Assembly: GCA_963698255.1 (NCBI GenBank)
Contig: CAVOQD010000024.1
Span: 744,001-808,000, forward strand
Direction of reading: 5' to 3'
Length of the DNA stretch: 64,000 nucleotides
Origin: JAWKOK01 sp963698255
Lineage (GTDB): Bacteria > Chloroflexota > Anaerolineae > Caldilineales > Caldilineaceae
Positions 60,158 to 64,000 of the stretch are shown here, piece by piece; position 1 is the stretch's first letter, and every line of letters begins with the position of its first letter. The position numbers were made by a program, and so were the translations under genes. The notes beneath the pieces are model-generated. The model saw only the letters and a program-made list of their open reading frames with translations. It was not told the DNA's origin and did no database searches.

Positions 60158-61783
60158 CTACTCACCTCCTGACGGCGCCGGGACAGAGGATTCACGCCCG
60201 TTGTAGCGGAAAAGCCGAGATTCGCCAAAGAACTTCAACCGTTCATAGGGATCTCGGTTGACCAGCAGCACGCCCCACCTGTATTCGCCCGGATCCAACA
60301 GTCCATCCAGTCGATCATCGAGGACATCAAGATCGACGGTGATCGAGTTGCGCCGTGTGGGTTGTGCAATGCCGAAGCCGTCGACCAAGGGACTCTTGCC
60401 ATCTTTCCAGAAGATCACCTCGTAGGCCTGACCTTCCTCAGGCACGCCGTTGGCTCGCCATGCAAAAGTCGTATTGCCGCTTCCGCCCACTCGATCATTG
60501 GGGACAGTCAACTGCACTGTGATTGGCACAGGCGTCACGGTCGGCGTATCCGTAGGCAACGGTCGCCGAGTAGACGTGGCTGTCGGCGTCATAGTCGGAG
60601 TTTCCGTGGCGGTCGCTGTCGGCACGGCCTCCTCAGTGGCGGTCGGCGCTAGAGTAGGCGTCTCGGTGGGCGCCTCGGTGGGTGTCTCAGTGGGCAGAAG
60701 CGTTGCAGTAGGCGGCAGCAGCGCGGTCTCTGTCGGTTCAACCGTAGGAGGTGATTCGGTGGGCGCTTCAGTCGGCTCTTCAACAGGTTCATCGACGCTG
60801 TTATTGGCCACATCCTCTGCTGAAGCGTCATCCTCTGCCACCGAAGGCGTCTCAGTCGCCTCGCGCAACTCGGTAGCCATCGACTCACCCTGGACGGCCA
60901 GCAACTGCTCTCCGGCAACCACGGCACTGCGCTGTTCGTCCATTACCACAAGCACAACGCCTGAGAAGACGGCATAGTATGTCTCTGTCTTGGTTCGGAC
61001 ATCGACGATAAAATCCGTACCAACCGCGGAAGCCGTCGACGACGGTGTCCGCACTTCGAATCGATCGTTGGTGCCAAGGGCGACATTTAGCTCATGGCGC
61101 GTGGCGCCTAGATGGACAAAGGTGGTCACCTGAGTGCCGCTGTTCTCTTCACCGATCTCCAACAACTCCAAACGAACGCCCGGCTCCACATGGGTCATCT
61201 GATTAGAGAAATAGTCGATACGTGCGTTGCCGGTCAGGGTGATCAGTTCATCGCCCGGCCGCATTTCAGCCGATGCACCCGAACCCAGATCTCGGACCTC
61301 GCCGTTCGCCATGATCAAGGTCGCATTGCCGTTCTCAACAGTGACAAGCGCCGGGATCTGCTCCTCCGGCGCCGCCGGCGGCAGTATGGCAGGCATGCTT
61401 TCGCCCGACCCCGGTTGGGGTGATATCGGCACGCCTTCAGGCGGATACAGTTGCGGGACCAGATAGTAGAAGAAGATAGCGATGGCAACCGTTGCGCCGG
61501 CAAGGCCAATGGAGGGAGCCCAGCGCAGACTATGCGCCATACGGCTCAACGATGTCCAGAAGCCCGAGCGACGAGCGGTGGTCTGGGCCGAACTGGAACG
61601 ATGTGATCCGCTGGTCAGCGTATCAGAGAAGTATGTATCAGCGTCACCTGCCTGCAATACATCCGCCACGTCAGCCATGACGCTACGGCGCAGTTTGTCG
61701 GCCAGTTCCGGCGGCATTTGCACCGGCGGAAGGTGCTTCTGAAAAAGATCATGAAATTCGCGTTCTTCGTAATCTTGGGTCAT
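60158..61783 (-). CDS. FecR-domain anti-sigma-like membrane protein with Thr/Pro linker
   Basis: This 541-residue protein has a cytoplasmic head of about 88 residues ('REFHDLFQKHLPPVQMPPELADKLRRSVMADV') placed as an anti-sigma domain, one helix ('IGLAGATVAIAIFFYYLVPQL', about 91-111) and an extracytoplasmic FecR domain at about 145-300 ('NGNATLIMANGEVRDLGSGASAEMRPGDELIT', 'RFEVRTPSSTASAVGTDFIVDV'). A TPT/EAPTETPT linker at about 315-430 and a C-terminal beta domain ('TTFAWRANGVPEEGQAYEVIFW', 'YRWGVLLVNRDPYE') complete it. Its ATG overlaps the sigma-factor stop (ATGA), the normal arrangement for a sigma/anti-sigma pair. The fused outer beta domain probably senses or binds something outside. 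The frame is intact. Confidence 0.85.
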   Translation of the reverse strand: MTQDYEEREFHDLFQKHLPPVQMPPELADKLRRSVMADVADVLQAGDADTYFSDTLTSGSHRSSSAQTTARRSGFWTSLSRMAHSLRWAPSIGLAGATVAIAIFFYYLVPQLYPPEGVPISPQPGSGESMPAILPPAAPEEQIPALVTVENGNATLIMANGEVRDLGSGASAEMRPGDELITLTGNARIDYFSNQMTHVEPGVRLELLEIGEENSGTQVTTFVHLGATRHELNVALGTNDRFEVRTPSSTASAVGTDFIVDVRTKTETYYAVFSGVVLVVMDEQRSAVVAGEQLLAVQGESMATELREATETPSVAEDDASAEDVANNSVDEPVEEPTEAPTESPPTVEPTETALLPPTATLLPTETPTEAPTETPTLAPTATEEAVPTATATETPTMTPTATSTRRPLPTDTPTVTPVPITVQLTVPNDRVGGSGNTTFAWRANGVPEEGQAYEVIFWKDGKSPLVDGFGIAQPTRRNSITVDLDVLDDRLDGLLDPGEYRWGVLLVNRDPYERLKFFGESRLFRYNGRESSVPAPSGGE

Positions 61784-62355
61784 AGGCCAAAGCCTGCCTT
61801 TCCCAGATCATCCTGAAGTTGCTTACGACTGCGGCTCAGCAGCGATTCTGTCGCCTTGTAGGAGCGGCCCAGCAAAGTGGCCATCTCGCTCACACTCAGC
61901 CCCATTTTGTAGCGCAGCAACAGCGCCTCTCGATATTGAGGCTGCATAGCCTCCAAAACATCACGGAACACGACGCTGTCAAGACTTATGTCAAGCCTGT
62001 CGCTGGACAGGGATTCTGGAAGTTCACCCGTCACCTTGCGCTTGCGGTAGAAGTCAGCAGATTTGCGCGAGGCAATCGAGTAGATAAAGGTTGAAATCGC
62101 GACATTGCCGTCAAAGCGCTTAATGGCTGTTACCAGCGCTTCAAACGTATCCTGCAGCACATCGAACGCATTCTCCGGGGTTGGCAGGTGGTAGCATAGG
62201 TGCTGATACAATGGTCCTTGCCACTCGTCTAGGAGCTGCTCCCATGCGCGATTATCACCCTCCTGCAGGCGACGAAGGAGTTCGGGATCTGTCTTTCCGG
62301 CGGTGCGGCGTCGCTTTCCGCCTTCGGCATTATCGTTGTCGTTCGCGTTGCTCAT
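61780..62355 (-). CDS. ECF-type RNA polymerase sigma factor
   Basis: This 191-residue protein has sigma region 2 at about 25-95 ('LLRRLQEGDNRAWEQLLDEWQGPLYQHLCYHL', 'AFDVLQDTFEALVTAIKRFDG', 'ISTFIYSIASRKSADFYRKRK') and region 4 at about 130-185 ('VLEAMQPQYREALLLRYKMGLSVSEMATLLGRSYKATESLLSRSRKQL'). The last stretch is a standard sigma-4 helix-turn-helix. I choose ATG 62355 because the preceding 68 codons encode nothing sigma-like. It overlaps the anti-sigma gene by four bases. The regulon is unknown; no close copy of its own upstream region was searched. Confidence 0.9.
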   Translation of the reverse strand: MSNANDNDNAEGGKRRRTAGKTDPELLRRLQEGDNRAWEQLLDEWQGPLYQHLCYHLPTPENAFDVLQDTFEALVTAIKRFDGNVAISTFIYSIASRKSADFYRKRKVTGELPESLSSDRLDISLDSVVFRDVLEAMQPQYREALLLRYKMGLSVSEMATLLGRSYKATESLLSRSRKQLQDDLGKAGFGL

Positions 62356-62557
62356 TGCTTGCCGCTGCAGCGTTCCAGTAGATAATGTTTGCGTCAATGT
62401 CCTATCCAAAACGAAGCCCACTGCAGCTTGGTTGCATCTGGCGTGATCTGGCCGACAACACCATGAAGACAGCAGTGGGCCAACTCGGTATAGCGACGAC
62501 TCTCGACGATCGCCGAAGGCAAATCGATAAGGAATCCAATCAACCGTACCAGTGTAC

Positions 62558-62587
62558 ATAATAGCCTATATCACATCGAAAAAGCAA
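62558..62587 (-). promoter_or_regulatory. Possible promoter of the sigma/anti-sigma operon
   Basis: On the minus strand TTGCTT (62587-62582), an 18-base spacer and TATTAT (62563-62558), about 200 bases before the chosen sigma start. Moderate match only. Confidence 0.4.
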
Positions 62588-62808
62588 TTAAGGGAATCGC
62601 TCCCGAAGTTGATTGCGGCGCCGCCAATCGCAATCATGCACGAAATCGAACAGCCCCTTGACTTGAAGACGGGAAATGCTCCGTCTCAGATACGGGCAAT
62701 TTCTGAATGCTTCCGAATCAAATCAGCGGGAGCGCCTCAAATGTTTCCGGCGTAGGTCAAGCTACAGTCAGCAAAGCCATGTTGTGTCAAAGTTAACCCA
62801 TGAGTTCA

Positions 62809-62894
62809 CTGCAAGAACCACGAATTTCACGAATTGCACGAATTTCCTCAGTAGTGCAATTCGTGAAATTCGTGTCATTCGTGGTTTTTGCAGC
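62809..62894. repeat. CACGAATT-type palindromic intergenic repeat
   Basis: Left half CTGCAAGAACCACGAAT... with tandem CACGAATT words; right half ...ATTCGTGGTTTTTGCAG is its complement with one mismatch. The element of tandem (T)CACGAATT words is of a widely distributed intergenic type. Confidence 0.7.
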
Positions 62895-62968
62895 AGAGTC
62901 ACCCATAGATAACGAACATTCGTATCATTGCCAGCCTGGTATTCCAAGAAATGGAAGGAGAATTGATT

Positions 62969-64000
<1,032 letters not shown>

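Larger units (their letters stand above)
62356..62968. other. Divergent intergenic region
   Basis: This 613-base gap lies between the sigma-factor gene (minus) and the DUF3179 gene (plus). It contains a possible minus-strand promoter (62558-62587) and a CACGAATT palindrome (62809-62894). Small ORFs here have no support. The segment 62560-62810 has no recognised feature. Confidence 0.6.

Overview
The window reads like a chromosomal segment of a high-GC bacterium, most probably a member of the Chloroflexota (Anaerolineae/Caldilineae-like). This is inferred from gene content and protein style: very long secreted proteins with Thr/Pro-rich 'TPEPT' linkers, lipoproteins with the same linkers, a CarH-like B12 regulator, and a HemQ-type heme operon. 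No rRNA, tRNA or CRISPR array was recognised.

Layout. 1-7.5 kb: the tail of a tyrosine recombinase, then on the minus strand an operon of a membrane-tethered helix-hairpin-helix protein and a giant surface protein with about 12 Ig-like modules and an LPPTG anchor. 7.8-13 kb: a K+ transporter, an N-formylglutamate amidohydrolase-like enzyme, an inositol-phosphatase-like enzyme, a small repeat protein, an alpha/beta hydrolase and a secreted FN3-like protein. 13-26.7 kb: manA, a dihydropyrimidinase fused to a GrpB domain, a HIT protein, a radical SAM protein, an Old Yellow Enzyme homologue, a large HtrA-like protease with a triplicated Cys-pair domain and SH3b, a GH5 lipoprotein, pgeF and a secreted protein. 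27-33.8 kb: yggS-proC-yggT-lipoprotein, an M24 peptidase, folD, a methyltransferase and a polytopic membrane protein. 33.8-44.9 kb, all minus strand: hemA-hemC-hemD-hemB-hemQ-hemE-hemH-hemL, then smpB, a repeat protein and menA. 45-54 kb: thrH, a membrane protein, an iron-type ABC permease and ATPase, zwf, pgl and glgP. 54-64 kb: a TfoX-like protein, a K+ channel, a lipoprotein, a class III CoA-transferase, a CarH-like B12 photoreceptor regulator beside a TIGR01777 epimerase, an ECF sigma/FecR-type anti-sigma pair, and a DUF3179 lipoprotein running off the end.

How the genes work together. The heme locus carries tetrapyrrole synthesis from glutamyl-tRNA to coproporphyrin, plus ferrochelatase and the HemQ decarboxylase. 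That indicates the coproporphyrin-dependent route; no coproporphyrinogen oxidase is in the window. zwf and pgl provide the oxidative pentose-phosphate entry next to glgP (glycogen breakdown) and an iron-type transporter. The regulator at 57.4 kb keeps all the residues CarH uses to hold and sense adenosylcobalamin, and a 27-bp dyad lies just in front of the next gene.

Two features cut across the window. First, about 26 genes are broken by roughly 41 single-base frame changes. About 35 are +1 in the reading direction, many visibly doubling a base. This looks like insertion-biased sequencing error, so I give full reconstructed gene extents and note each break. Second, intergenic spaces hold several repeat families: a CACGCAGCAAGCAGCACGCAGCA element (6 copies), GTGGGG/GTAGGG hairpins (3), common CGGATGAGG and CACGAATT palindromes, and four unique, nearly perfect 24-32 bp-arm hairpins at gene ends.
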